Below are positions 43,201 through 51,896 of a DNA stretch of 64,000 bases, piece after piece (position 1 is the first letter of the stretch; each line of letters starts with the position of its first letter). The position numbers were made by a program, and so were the translations under genes. Where the stretch lies: NCBI GenBank assembly GCA_035515075.1, contig DATJBZ010000009.1, positions 83,532-147,531 of the forward strand, given 5' to 3'. Under the pieces are notes generated by a model. That model did no database searches. It saw nothing but the letters and a program-made list of their open reading frames with translations, and was not told where the DNA came from. The stretch comes from Moheibacter sp035515075. GTDB lineage: Bacteria; Bacteroidota; Bacteroidia; Flavobacteriales; Weeksellaceae.

Positions 43201-44505
43201 TCCAGAATTTTGACCATTATCCTACATGATGCGCCTGATGTTTCTGAAGATGTGGCCATTTTGGAAAGTTGTGTGTTGACGCCGATTTCTACTTTTTATC
43301 TTCCAGATGCCAATGATGATTTGGTGGAAAGTACAGTGGGCTTGACATTTAGTTATCATTTTAGTTACCAAGATGCGTTGGACAATGTGAATCCTTTGCC
43401 ATTTGATTATTTAAGTGTTAGTCAATTGCAAATTGTTTATGCGCGTTTTGAGAATGCTTTGGGTTGTTTTGATATTGGGGAGATAGAATTGAGCACAGTT
43501 TTTCAACAGCAAACCATTGCGGATGTGTACCAAATTTGTGATGATCCTTATCAAATTTATGATGGCATTGAAAGTTTTGATTTGACTTCGATGGAACTGA
43601 CAATTGAAGCTGCTTTGGGTGGTGATGATTATGAATTGAGCTATTATACAACTTTAGAAGATGCTTTAAGTGGAAACAATGAAATTCTCAATCCAACTGA
43701 TTATAAAAACATTAGCAATTCACAAGTGATTTATGTCCGTGCAGGAATTGGTCCCTACCATTGTGCAGGAATTGTTGATTTTACCATTGAAGTTTTGGAA
43801 AATCCAGCCATGGAATTGATCGAGGAATTGACTTTTTGTGCCAATGAATCCACCAAAAAGTTTTTGTACAAAGAAGGTACATTTGATACGTATACTTGGT
43901 ACAATTCCGATGGTCAGGTGATTTCCAATTCGACCACTGTGTATTTTGACCAACCGGGCACCTACACTTTGGAGGTAAGCATGAATGATCTTCCTTGTCC
44001 ATCAAGAAGAGATGTAGAAGTGAAATTTAGTCCAACGCCTGTGATTGATAATATTTTTGTCGATGGACAAACTGTGACCATTCACGTTTCTGGCGGAGTT
44101 AGTCCTTATGAATACAGTTACAACAATGGAGTTTTGTGGACGCCTAATCACATTATGTACAATTTTCCTTCGGGGGTTTACGACATGATTGCCCGTTCCA
44201 AAGACGGTTGTGTGTCTGATCCCAAGACTTTTGGCGTTTTGGGTATTACCAATTTTATTTCACCCAATGGAGATGGCAAAAACGATGTGTGGGAAATCAA
44301 AGGATTGGAAGCTTATCCAAACACCAATTTGAAAATATTTGACCGATATGGAAAAATGTTTGTTGATCGAAATTTGGACTCAGGTTTCAGATGGGACGGG
44401 ACTTATTTGGGAAGAACGGTTCCTTCGGGAGATTATTGGTACATCATAGCTTTAGAAGATGGTCGAAAGATCATGGGGCATATTTCTGTTCGTGCATCGA
44501 AATAA
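40225..44505 (+). CDS. Giant cell-surface protein: choice-of-anchor L domain, long internal repeats, T9SS type B sorting domain
   Basis: 1426 aa, exported by the type IX secretion system. A signal peptide ends near TLGQ. Residues about 30-270 form a choice-of-anchor L domain (GIVLTTGYAKRTEGPS, FNYIFASHEYPDFACQAFNDVFGFI). An Ig-like segment is followed by modules of about 93 residues with the pattern ICD...DGEEIFDL and ADLIPNFQNYTVP; three 186-residue double modules are almost identical. The end (NFISPNGDGKNDVWEIKGLE, then SGDYWYIIALEDG) is the gliding-motility-associated C-terminal domain (type B). Such proteins act in adhesion or gliding; no partner PorP/SprF gene follows. Confidence 0.93.
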   Translation: MRFSYILFFAIFTSALTLGQSIQVNPAASPESSMDAFTLTKDVLISGGGCSEISNFSYKENNAQKYPSANRSWGYFTKGNSAFPFEDGIVLTTGYAKRTEGPSAGNTSDTGSGWTGDPDANVLAGNRPTFNVTVFEFDFVPYNDEISFNYIFASHEYPDFACQAFNDVFGFIISGPGITADPGLTGKNIALLPNGDPVTINNVNNKGCGDATYYVAGPFPYIRHGGRTTVLTASSPVVAGQTYHIKLLIADTVDTQYDSAVFLEAGSFDLGSNLMDIDGNVLGVEELVCGVEEFLLHANVLVANPTYQWSYNGVEIPGATDSEYIATQTGKYSVHIQSADCESEAEVLLIFSDTPEVHPFEVSVCGLGGSYEFDLSDYESDISISPDIHFTYYTTAEGANNETLADLIPNFQNYTVPAGTTVVYVRVQNEKGCFDVAELTLIVIDQPITQAVIYPICDVGNDGEEIFDLESQRAELVIGNFQDFIFEFYTDAALTDLILNPEAYTNLSNPQVIYVKIYSINDPQATCHVVETLTLQLNEMPVVQDFEDLRCAIGGSYTFDLTDYDQEISTTANSTFAYYTTQNGAENEVPADLIPNFQNYTVPAGTTVVYVRVETDQGCFEVAALTLIVIEEADTQAVIYPICDIDNDGEEIFDLESQRAELVIGNFQDFIFEFYTDAALTDLIPNPEAYTNLSNPQVIYVKIYSINDPQATCHVVETLTLQLNEMPVVQDFEDLRCAIGGNYTFDLTDYDQEISTTANSTFTYYTTQNGAENEVPADLIPNFQNYTVPAGTTVVYIRVETDQGCFEVAALTLIVIEEADTQAVIYPICDIDNDGEEIFDLESQRAELVIGNFQDFIFEFYTDAALTDLIPNPEAYTNLSNPQVIYVKIYSVLDPQATCHVVETLTLYVEEFPLLQDDTIEICDDLNEGSKRIDLRDNNIVLTPGFDLDIRYYLGVGGPEILNPEDFEITDPITEIHVVVTKLNPLHLACEESRILTIILHDAPDVSEDVAILESCVLTPISTFYLPDANDDLVESTVGLTFSYHFSYQDALDNVNPLPFDYLSVSQLQIVYARFENALGCFDIGEIELSTVFQQQTIADVYQICDDPYQIYDGIESFDLTSMELTIEAALGGDDYELSYYTTLEDALSGNNEILNPTDYKNISNSQVIYVRAGIGPYHCAGIVDFTIEVLENPAMELIEELTFCANESTKKFLYKEGTFDTYTWYNSDGQVISNSTTVYFDQPGTYTLEVSMNDLPCPSRRDVEVKFSPTPVIDNIFVDGQTVTIHVSGGVSPYEYSYNNGVLWTPNHIMYNFPSGVYDMIARSKDGCVSDPKTFGVLGITNFISPNGDGKNDVWEIKGLEAYPNTNLKIFDRYGKMFVDRNLDSGFRWDGTYLGRTVPSGDYWYIIALEDGRKIMGHISVRASK
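41314..42987 (+). repeat. Three tandem 558-bp (186-residue) coding repeats
   Basis: Units begin at 41314, 41872 and 42430, with identical offsets for several landmarks (e.g. the CCCATTTGTGAT stretch recurs at exact 558-bp spacing). Units 2 and 3 differ at few bases and the second half of unit 1 matches them closely, while flanking modules are diverged. This indicates recent duplication or gene conversion. Confidence 0.92.
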
Positions 44506-44508
44506 GCT

Positions 44509-44516
44509 TACTTTTG
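44509..44516 (+). promoter_or_regulatory. -7 element (TACTTTTG) of the RlmL-like gene, leaderless geometry
   Basis: Exact TAnnTTTG with CAAC (4 nt) before the ATG at 44521; it supports that start over the downstream ATG at 44545. Confidence 0.7.
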
Positions 44517-44520
44517 CAAC

Positions 44521-45678
44521 ATGATAGATTGGAACAATTTTAAAATGCAAGCCAAAACCTTCTTTGGTTTTGAAGCAGTTTTGGTGGAGGAATTAAAAGC
44601 CTTGGGTGGAGCAGATGTCGAAGTGAAAAATCGTTTGGTGGAATTCAAAGGTGATTTGGGATTCTTGTACAAAGCGAACTATAGCTTGTCCACTGCGCTG
44701 CGCATCATGGTGCCCATTCATAGTTTTTCTGTGAAAAATGAGCACCAATTGTACGATCGATTCAAGAGATTTCCATGGGAAAACTATTTGGACGTGGACC
44801 AAACTTTTGTGATTGATGCCACGGTACATTCCCAGTATTTTACCCATTCTCATTATGCGGCTTTGAAAGTCAAAGATGCGATTGTAGATCGTTTCCATGA
44901 AAATTTCAACCAAAGGCCGAGCGTTGACAAAGATTTCCCAGACATGGTGTTCAATCTGCACATCAGCCATGACAAAGTCACGCTTTCTTTGGACAGCAGT
45001 GGAGAATCTTTGCACCGCCGCGGTTACAAAGTCGAACATGGCATAGCGCCCATCAATGAAGTTCTGGCAGCAGGATTGTTGAAAATAGCAGGTTGGGACG
45101 GCAAAGGCAACTTACTTGATCCGATGTGTGGTTCAGGAACTTTCTTGACCGAAGCTGCGATGATGGCGGCCAACATTCCACCACAAATTCACCGGAAAAA
45201 ATTCGCTTTTGAAAAATGGCGGGATTTTGATGTGAATTTGTTTGAGAAGATCAAAGGCACGCGACTTGAACGCATCCAAGAATTCAACGGGAAAATTGTC
45301 GGTTACGACATCGATCCGACGACTTTGGGCATTGCGGAAAAGAATGTTGTTAATGCCAATTTGGAAGATTTCATCGAAGTGAAATACCAAGATTTTTTCC
45401 AGTCAGAAAAAGATTTGTTCCCTGTTTTGGTGGTTTTTAATCCGCCTTACAACCAACGATTGGAAAGTGACAACGAGGTGTTGTACCAAAAGATTGGTGA
45501 CACTTTGAAACACAATTATCCCAATACTTTTGCGTGGTTCATCACTTCTGATTTGACTGCGAAAAAGTATGTCGGTCTGCGCCCTTCCAAAAGAGTGAAA
45601 ATATTCAATGGAAAGTTAGAATGCGATTTTCTGCGGTATGATATTTATGAAGGCAGCAGGAAAAACAAAGAGAATTGA
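44521..45678 (+). CDS. THUMP-domain rRNA guanine-N2 methyltransferase (RlmL N-terminal type)
   Basis: 385 aa. An N-terminal ferredoxin-like/THUMP part (FFGFEAVLVEELKALGG, then FVIDATVHSQYFTHSHYAALKVKDAI) is followed by the UPF0020 methyltransferase: SLHRRGYKVEHGIAPINEVLAAG, LLDPMCGSGTFLTEAAMMA and the catalytic NPPYNQRL. It corresponds to the RlmL half of E. coli RlmKL (m2G in 23S rRNA) and lacks the RlmK part. Confidence 0.92.
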   Translation: MIDWNNFKMQAKTFFGFEAVLVEELKALGGADVEVKNRLVEFKGDLGFLYKANYSLSTALRIMVPIHSFSVKNEHQLYDRFKRFPWENYLDVDQTFVIDATVHSQYFTHSHYAALKVKDAIVDRFHENFNQRPSVDKDFPDMVFNLHISHDKVTLSLDSSGESLHRRGYKVEHGIAPINEVLAAGLLKIAGWDGKGNLLDPMCGSGTFLTEAAMMAANIPPQIHRKKFAFEKWRDFDVNLFEKIKGTRLERIQEFNGKIVGYDIDPTTLGIAEKNVVNANLEDFIEVKYQDFFQSEKDLFPVLVVFNPPYNQRLESDNEVLYQKIGDTLKHNYPNTFAWFITSDLTAKKYVGLRPSKRVKIFNGKLECDFLRYDIYEGSRKNKEN

Positions 45679-45684
45679 TTCGCT

Positions 45685-46152
45685 TTATTCTTCTGTTTTG
45701 ACCAAAATCATCGTTGCAATGTCGCTTGTCATTAACATCAAACGTTGTCCGTCATCAACCAAACTGTAGCGATTGATGGTTTTTAAGGCGTTGAGAAAAG
45801 CCGCCTCATTGACGTTTTGACAAAACATTCTGGTCGAAGCCCAAGTGTTCGTGTGGAATTGAATGCTTTTGTTTTCTGATTGGTAACTGCCAGCAATGTT
45901 GTTGCAACCATTGTTGCCCGCCACTTTGTTTTGGTCGACAAAATTGAGGTAAGGCATTTGCATCTTGTACAAATCTTTCACGTTTTTGCCATCAACTGGT
46001 GACATATATTCCAATGTCCATTTCCCCAACAATTCATTTGAACTTTGGGCTGCATTTTCAATTGGATTTTCTGTAGGCATTTCCGCAACGATTTTTTGGG
46101 ATTGACAAGCGGCTGTGATGAATACCAACAAGCCCAAGATAACTTCTCTCAT
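45685..46152 (-). CDS. META-domain (HslJ-like) lipoprotein
   Basis: 155 aa. A lipoprotein signal peptide ends in ITAAC, followed by a META domain: ELLGKWTLEYMSP, the NNGCNNIAGSY signature, and STRMFC before the C-terminal strand. E. coli HslJ is an outer-membrane heat-shock protein linked to novobiocin resistance; the molecular role is unknown. A second, diverged META lipoprotein lies 3.8 kb away at 49929. A -7-like TATCTTAG is at 46173-46180. Confidence 0.88.
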   Translation of the reverse strand: MREVILGLLVFITAACQSQKIVAEMPTENPIENAAQSSNELLGKWTLEYMSPVDGKNVKDLYKMQMPYLNFVDQNKVAGNNGCNNIAGSYQSENKSIQFHTNTWASTRMFCQNVNEAAFLNALKTINRYSLVDDGQRLMLMTSDIATMILVKTEE

Positions 46153-46253
46153 ATTTCAAGCGATTTTATTGGCTAAGATAGGGAAAAGCAATGTTTCGGA
46201 TGGATTTGTTGATATATTTTTGGTTAAATTATTCCTTTTCATCTTAAAAGGGT

Positions 46254-46261
46254 TATTTTTG
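46254..46261 (+). promoter_or_regulatory. -7 element (TATTTTTG) of dnaN
   Basis: Exact TAnnTTTG, 33 nt before the ATG, in a T-rich intergenic stretch. Confidence 0.6.
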
Positions 46262-46294
46262 TTTTTTTAAATATAAAGAAAACACGCAAGCAAT

Positions 46295-47413
46295 ATGAAA
46301 TTCATAGTATCAAGCAGTAATTTATTGAAGAATGTCAACCTGATCAGTGGTGTCATCAATACCAACAATACTTTGCCTATTTTGGATAATTTTCTTTTTG
46401 AATTAGAAGAAAATCGTTTGACCATCACAGGTTCAGATTTAGAAACCACAATTTCTACTTCTTTGGAAGTCGAATCCTCGGATGTGATCAAAATTGCGGT
46501 GCCTTCTAAAATACTTTCTGATACCTTGAAAACCTTTCCAGAACAACCCTTGACCTTCATTAAAAAAGAAGACAATCTGATGGAAATTGTTTCTGAACAA
46601 GGAAATTACCAAATTGCTTTGGAAACAGCGGATGAATATCCGGAAACACCTGAAATTCATGATGCAAGTACCACCGTTTTACAGGCGGGAGTTTTGTCAG
46701 AAGCAATCTCAAAAACCATTTTCGCGACTGGAAATGATGAGTTGAGACCAGTGATGACCGGTGTGTTTTTTCAAGCAGGTCAAGACAATTTCCGTTTCGT
46801 CGCTACAGATGCCCACCGTTTGGTGAAATATACACGACATGATTTGCGCTCTGATGAAACTGCAGAATACATCATGCCCAAAAAGCCTTTGAACTTATTG
46901 AAAAACATTTTGGCGGGCAGCAATGACGATGTAAGTGTGGAATACAACCAAACCAATACGCGTTTTTCATACCAAAACATCGTGTTGACTTGTCGTTTGA
47001 TCGATGGGAAATACCCAAATTACGAAGCAGTCATTCCCAAAGAAAATCCCAATGTTTTGACGATCAACCGAAATTTGTTTTTGATTTCATTGAAACGTGT
47101 GGCGATTTTCTCCAACAAAACGACCAACCAAGTGCGATTGAAATTGTCTGGAAGTTCATTGGTCATCAATGCAGAAGACATGGATTATTCGAGCAAAGCA
47201 GAAGAAAGATTGCCTTGCGATTACAATGGAGCTGACATGCAAATTGGTTTCAATTCGAAATTCTTGATCGAGATTTTGAACAATTTACAATCCGATGACA
47301 TCACTTTGGAAATGTCAGAACCGAGCCGCGCTGGAATCATCAAACCAGTCGATGGATTGGAAGAAGGCGAAGAAATATTGATGTTGGTGATGCCGGTAAT
47401 GTTGAATGCTTAA
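46295..47413 (+). CDS. dnaN: DNA polymerase III beta subunit (sliding clamp)
   Basis: 372 aa, normal clamp length, with three repeated clamp domains. Landmarks: MKFIVSSSNLLKNVNLISGV, RPVMTGVFFQAGQDNFRFVATDAHRL and the C-terminal end EEILMLVMPVMLNA (LVMPV is the family's PMR-like terminus). It is not near dnaA or the origin here: the neighbours are a META lipoprotein and pheT, an arrangement common in this phylum. Confidence 0.96.
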   Translation: MKFIVSSSNLLKNVNLISGVINTNNTLPILDNFLFELEENRLTITGSDLETTISTSLEVESSDVIKIAVPSKILSDTLKTFPEQPLTFIKKEDNLMEIVSEQGNYQIALETADEYPETPEIHDASTTVLQAGVLSEAISKTIFATGNDELRPVMTGVFFQAGQDNFRFVATDAHRLVKYTRHDLRSDETAEYIMPKKPLNLLKNILAGSNDDVSVEYNQTNTRFSYQNIVLTCRLIDGKYPNYEAVIPKENPNVLTINRNLFLISLKRVAIFSNKTTNQVRLKLSGSSLVINAEDMDYSSKAEERLPCDYNGADMQIGFNSKFLIEILNNLQSDDITLEMSEPSRAGIIKPVDGLEEGEEILMLVMPVMLNA

Positions 47414-47461
47414 TTCGAAACTTGATAAAACGTTCAAGTTCAAGACGAATCAAAAATATTT

Positions 47462-49897
47462 ATGAAAATATCATACAATTGGCTTCTTTCTCATATCAAA
47501 ACTGATGTTGAAGTCCAAAAACTAAGTGAAATTCTGACCAATACAGGTTTGGAAGTAGAAGGGATCGAAGACCAAGGAAATCCTAAAAATTACTTAGAAG
47601 GCGTTGTGGTAGGAAAAGTGATTTCTTTGGAAAAACACCCCAATGCCGACAAATTAAAAATCGCGATGGTGGACATCGGTGAAGCCGAACCCTTGCAAAT
47701 TGTTTGTGGCGCGCCCAATATCGCAGAAGAACAAAAAGTGCCTGTCGCAACGGTCGGCAGTCATTTGCCAACGCCCGATGGCGGAACTTTTAAAATTACC
47801 CAAGCCAAGCTAAGAGGCGTTGCATCCTTTGGGATGATTTGCTCTGAGGCAGAGTTGGGAATGAACAACAACCATGATGGAATCTGGGTTTTGGAACCCG
47901 CTTACAAAGTAGGCACGCCTTTGGGCGAATTGTTTCAAAAGTCGAATGCCGATGTGTTGATTGAAATTGGTTTGACACCTAATCGCTCAGATGCGATGAG
48001 TCACTTTGGTGTGGCGAGGGATTTGAATGCCGCTTTGAATGTGTTGAATTTGAAAACAGAATTGTTGCCCATTTCAACCGAAGGCTTTGATGCTTTGGAG
48101 CGCAAAGGCGAAAATCCAATCCAAATTGAGGTGAAAGAGCCCACATTGGCCATGCGCTATGCTGGAATTTATTTGGAAAACATTCAAGTTAAAGCTTCTC
48201 CGCTTTGGTTGAAAGAACGATTGAAAACCATTGGTTTGCAATCACTCAACAATGTGGTCGACATCACCAATTATATTTTGCATGACTTGGGGCAGCCTTT
48301 GCATGCTTTTGATGCTGCAAAAATTGCGCAACATAAAATCATTGTTCAAAAATTGCCCAAAGGCGAAAAGTTCACCACTTTGGAAGGGGTTGAACGAACA
48401 TTGAACGGCGAAGAATTGATGATTTGTGACGGCAATGGAGGCATGTGCATGGCAGGAGTCTATGGTGGGATCCACTCTGGCGTGACTGAAAATACCCAAA
48501 GCATCTTCTTGGAAAGCGCTTATTTTCAACCTGTTTCCATTCGAAAGTCAGCGAAATTCCATCATTTGAATACCGATGCTTCTTTTCGTTTTGAGAGAGG
48601 AACCGATCCGAACATGGTTTTGGTTGCTTTGAAAAAAGCAGTGGAATTGTTGGTGAAATATGCCGATGCGAAAATCGTTGGTGAAATTTATGACCACTAT
48701 CCACAACCGATCGAACACCAAAAAATCGCTTTGCGTTACCATAAAATCGATCAACTTTTGGGCGAACGCTTGCACCGCGAAAACATCAAAGAAGTATTGA
48801 AATCTTTGGACATCACCATTCTGTCGGAAAGCAATGAAACTTTGGAAGTCAGTGTGCCACCTTATCGTGCGGATGTGCAAAGAGAAGTGGATTTGATAGA
48901 GGAAATTCTTCGAATTTACGGATACAATAAAATCAAAACCCCTGAAAAAGTTTCTTTTTCTGTGGTGAAAAATGAAGGAAAAAATGCACTGCGCATAGAA
49001 AATACCATTGCGAATGCTTTGGTTGCGCAAGGTTTTTTTGAAGCGATGAACAATTCAGTGATCAAATTGTCGGACATAGAAACCTTTGGTTTGGATGCGC
49101 AAACTGCGGTCAAATTGTTGAATCCATTGAGTTCAGATTTGGCGTTGATGCGTCCTTCGATGTTGCCTGGTTTGTTGAGCAACGCAGCTTTCAATATCAA
49201 CCGAAAAAACAACCAACTCAAATTGTTTGAGTTTGGAAAAGTGTATTTCAAGGAAAATCAACAGCACAGTGAAACCTATCGTTTGGCCTTGATGGTCTCT
49301 GGTCCGAAAGCTTCAGAAAATTGGGTTACGCCGAGTCAAAAAGCAAGTTTCTTTACTTTGAAAGGTGTCGTCGTGCAATTGATGAAAAAAATAGGCATCA
49401 CCAATTTCCAAGAAATTCCTTATCAGAATGTGAATTATGAGGATGCGATTGCTTTGACGGTCAATGGTAAACAAATTGCCAATCTGGGCGTGGTCAATCA
49501 AAAATTGGCCAAGCAATTGGACGTGGATCAGGCAGTGTTCATTGCTGAAATTGATTGGAGCGAATGGGTAAAGTTGGCCATGGCACATCAAATTGATTAC
49601 AAAAATCCATCCAAATTTCCAGCAGTGAAAAGGGATTTGGCTTTGTTGATTGACCAAGGGATTTCGTACCAGGATTTGCATGCCTCTTGCATGAAGTTGG
49701 ATTTGGATTTGTTGAAATCGATTCAGTTGTTTGATGTGTATGAGGGAGATAAGTTGCCGGAAGGCAAGAAGTCTTATGCGATGACATTCCTATTGCAAGA
49801 TGAACAAAAAACTTTGAATGATCATGAAATTGAAGCGGTGATGCAACAATTAATTCATAACTTTGAAGTCAACTTTCAAGCAGAATTGAGAAGTTAA
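47462..49897 (+). CDS. pheT: Phenylalanyl-tRNA synthetase beta subunit
   Basis: 811 aa, full length. Domains in order: B1 with the tRNA-binding fold (about 40-150: VVGKVISLEKHPNADKLKIA, IVCGAPNI), the B3/B4 core (LTPNRSDAMSHFGVARDL, GGIHSGVTENTQSIFLESAYF), B5 (EILRIYGYNKI), the catalytic-like domain and the ferredoxin-like anticodon-binding end (FPAVKRDLALLIDQGI). The partner pheS is not in the window, so the subunits are encoded apart. Only 48 bp separate it from dnaN. Confidence 0.96.
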   Translation: MKISYNWLLSHIKTDVEVQKLSEILTNTGLEVEGIEDQGNPKNYLEGVVVGKVISLEKHPNADKLKIAMVDIGEAEPLQIVCGAPNIAEEQKVPVATVGSHLPTPDGGTFKITQAKLRGVASFGMICSEAELGMNNNHDGIWVLEPAYKVGTPLGELFQKSNADVLIEIGLTPNRSDAMSHFGVARDLNAALNVLNLKTELLPISTEGFDALERKGENPIQIEVKEPTLAMRYAGIYLENIQVKASPLWLKERLKTIGLQSLNNVVDITNYILHDLGQPLHAFDAAKIAQHKIIVQKLPKGEKFTTLEGVERTLNGEELMICDGNGGMCMAGVYGGIHSGVTENTQSIFLESAYFQPVSIRKSAKFHHLNTDASFRFERGTDPNMVLVALKKAVELLVKYADAKIVGEIYDHYPQPIEHQKIALRYHKIDQLLGERLHRENIKEVLKSLDITILSESNETLEVSVPPYRADVQREVDLIEEILRIYGYNKIKTPEKVSFSVVKNEGKNALRIENTIANALVAQGFFEAMNNSVIKLSDIETFGLDAQTAVKLLNPLSSDLALMRPSMLPGLLSNAAFNINRKNNQLKLFEFGKVYFKENQQHSETYRLALMVSGPKASENWVTPSQKASFFTLKGVVVQLMKKIGITNFQEIPYQNVNYEDAIALTVNGKQIANLGVVNQKLAKQLDVDQAVFIAEIDWSEWVKLAMAHQIDYKNPSKFPAVKRDLALLIDQGISYQDLHASCMKLDLDLLKSIQLFDVYEGDKLPEGKKSYAMTFLLQDEQKTLNDHEIEAVMQQLIHNFEVNFQAELRS

Positions 49898-49928
49898 ATT
49901 TAGATTTGAACCCAAAAACCATCATTTC

Positions 49929-50348
49929 ATGAAAAAAATCATCGCTACTTTTGTTTTTAGTCTATTTGTTTTTTCTTGTACGACTTCGACCATCACGAGT
50001 TTTGATCAAGTTCAAAAAGTGATTTTAGAGAACCAATGGTTGTTGCAAGACGAGAATGGAACGGTGTTGAGCTTTAACAATTCGCCCGTAGATTTGAGTT
50101 TCTCAAAAGAAGATCAATTGAAAGCGCATGGTTTTTCGGGGTGCAACCGATTTTTCACGAATGCAACGCTGACGGCTGAGAAAATTCAATTTGGTCAAAT
50201 GGGGGCGACGATGATGGCTTGTCCAGAGATGGAAACAGAACAAACTTACTTGAGCTTGTTGGCGATGGTGGACAACTATGAGGTTTCAGGCAAAGAATTG
50301 AAATTGTTTCAAGGAAAGGTGTTGTTGCTTCGTTTTCTGGCCAAATAA
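49929..50348 (+). CDS. META-domain (HslJ-like) lipoprotein
   Basis: 139 aa. The signal peptide ends in FVFSC (lipobox), followed by NQWLLQDENGTVL, FSGCNRFFTNATL and MGATMMACPEMETEQTYL, the META/HslJ core with the paired Cys (SGCN and MACPE). This version is closer to E. coli HslJ than the paralogue at 45685. It follows pheT by 31 bp on the same strand and may be co-transcribed. Confidence 0.88.
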   Translation: MKKIIATFVFSLFVFSCTTSTITSFDQVQKVILENQWLLQDENGTVLSFNNSPVDLSFSKEDQLKAHGFSGCNRFFTNATLTAEKIQFGQMGATMMACPEMETEQTYLSLLAMVDNYEVSGKELKLFQGKVLLLRFLAK

Positions 50349-50447
50349 GTTGCAAGACTTCACCTCAAATATCATTTGATTTCAACAAATTAACATTCAA
50401 TTACTCGAATTCCCTTGTTTAGAAAAGGGGATTTGCGGTGGTTTTTG

Positions 50448-50455
50448 TATATTTG
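50448..50455 (+). promoter_or_regulatory. -7 element (TATATTTG) of nhaA
   Basis: Exact TAnnTTTG, 28 nt before the chosen ATG. A short hairpin (ATTCCCTT / AAGGGGAT) lies just upstream at 50410-50432. Confidence 0.6.
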
Positions 50456-50483
50456 GGAACTTAAATTTACTTTATATTTCCCT

Positions 50484-51830
50484 ATGTCAACAACCAAAAA
50501 TTATCCCATTTATACGATTACAAAGCCTTTACAAAGATTCATTCAACAAGAAAAATCCGGTGGAATCGTGCTGGGGATCAATGTGGTTTTGGCATTGATT
50601 ATCGCCAATTCACCTTGGGCAGGACACTATTTTGATATTTTGAAATACCATTTTGGTTTGTACTTCAATGGTTCAGCCTTGATCGATTTGAGCTTGTTGC
50701 ATTGGATCAATGATGGTTTGATGGCCATTTTTTTCTTTGTGGTTGGTTTGGAATTGAAACGGGAATTTGTTGGGGGCGAATTGTCTCAACCGAGAAAAGC
50801 GATGTTGCCGATTTTTGCAGCTTTGGGCGGAATGATCGTCCCTGCAGCGGTGTATTTGTTTTTTAATCCAAGTGGAGAAGTGCACAGCGGTTGGGGAATT
50901 CCGATGGCCACAGACATTGCATTCGCTTTGGGTGTTTTGTATTTGTTGGGCAACAGAGTGCCGATGGCTTTGAAGGTGTTTTTGACCGCTTTGGCGATTG
51001 TAGATGATTTGGGCGCAGTGATGGTGATTGCACTTTTCTATACTTCAGATATTTCTATGATGAGTTTGGTGATCGGATTGGTCTTGGCGGGTATCATGTA
51101 CATTGGCAATCGAATGGGCGTGCGCAGCATCTTGTTTTATGGCATCATCGGAATCGGTGGCGTTTGGACGGCCTTTTTATTGTCGGGTGTACATGCTACA
51201 ATCGCAGCCGTCATCGCAGCATTCATGATTCCAGCAGATGTTCAAATCAAAGAACAGACTTTCATCAAAAGCATTCAAAAGCAGTTGAGACTGTTCATGA
51301 ATTTGGATCCAAAAGATGAGATTCCAACTTTGACGGAAGAGCAGGTGCATGTTTTGTCTGAAATCAAAGAAGAAACCAAACGAGCGATGCCACCTTTGCA
51401 GCGATTGGAACATAAAATGCACCCTTATGTGACTTTCGTGATTTTGCCCATTTTTGCTTTGGCCAACGCTGGTGTTTCCTTGGCCATCAATCCAGAAGAA
51501 TTGTTCAGCACCAATGTTGCGTTGGGCGTAGCGATGGGCTTGTTGGTTGGAAAAGTTGTAGGAATTGTCGGCTTCACGATGTTGTTGATCAAATTGAAAG
51601 TGGCAGTTTTTCCTGAAGGAATGAATGTGAAGAATTTATTTGGCTTGAGTTTGTTGGCAGCGATTGGTTTCACCATGTCGCTGTTCATTACTTCTTTGGC
51701 TTTTACGCATGAAGAATACATGACGCAAGCGAAAATAGGCATTTTTGCCGCATCGATTATCGGTGGGGTTTTGGGCTATCTGTTGTTGAAACAATCAGGA
51801 AAGGAGGTGACTACAACAGCGAAAGAATAA
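50484..51830 (+). CDS. nhaA: Na+/H+ antiporter NhaA
   Basis: 448 aa from MSTTKNYPIYTITKPLQRFI; the frame is open 23 codons further but crosses the promoter. Twelve membrane helices. Key elements: GLELKREFVGGELSQPRKAMLP, WGIPMATDIAFALGVLYLLG, and the Na+-binding Asp pair in ALAIVDDLGAVMVIA. A longer cytoplasmic loop (IPADVQIKEQTFIKSIQKQL to MPPLQRLEHKMHPYV) is usual for Bacteroidota NhaA. It exports Na+ or Li+ at alkaline pH. Confidence 0.95.
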   Translation: MSTTKNYPIYTITKPLQRFIQQEKSGGIVLGINVVLALIIANSPWAGHYFDILKYHFGLYFNGSALIDLSLLHWINDGLMAIFFFVVGLELKREFVGGELSQPRKAMLPIFAALGGMIVPAAVYLFFNPSGEVHSGWGIPMATDIAFALGVLYLLGNRVPMALKVFLTALAIVDDLGAVMVIALFYTSDISMMSLVIGLVLAGIMYIGNRMGVRSILFYGIIGIGGVWTAFLLSGVHATIAAVIAAFMIPADVQIKEQTFIKSIQKQLRLFMNLDPKDEIPTLTEEQVHVLSEIKEETKRAMPPLQRLEHKMHPYVTFVILPIFALANAGVSLAINPEELFSTNVALGVAMGLLVGKVVGIVGFTMLLIKLKVAVFPEGMNVKNLFGLSLLAAIGFTMSLFITSLAFTHEEYMTQAKIGIFAASIIGGVLGYLLLKQSGKEVTTTAKE

Positions 51831-51896
51831 CTTTCAACGGCTGTTCGTCACGCGTCAATGAATTGTTATCTCATTGGCAATTCGTCTGCACTGCAA

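Noticed and set aside
47414..47461. AACTTGA / TCAAGTT inverted repeat between dnaN and pheT as a terminator or T-box
   Set aside because: Seven-bp A/T-rich stem without a following T-run and without T-box features; too weak to call.
51831..51896. GAATTG / CAATTC inverted repeat between nhaA and the DbpA-like helicase as a terminator
   Set aside because: Short stem with a 12-nt loop and no T-run on either side.
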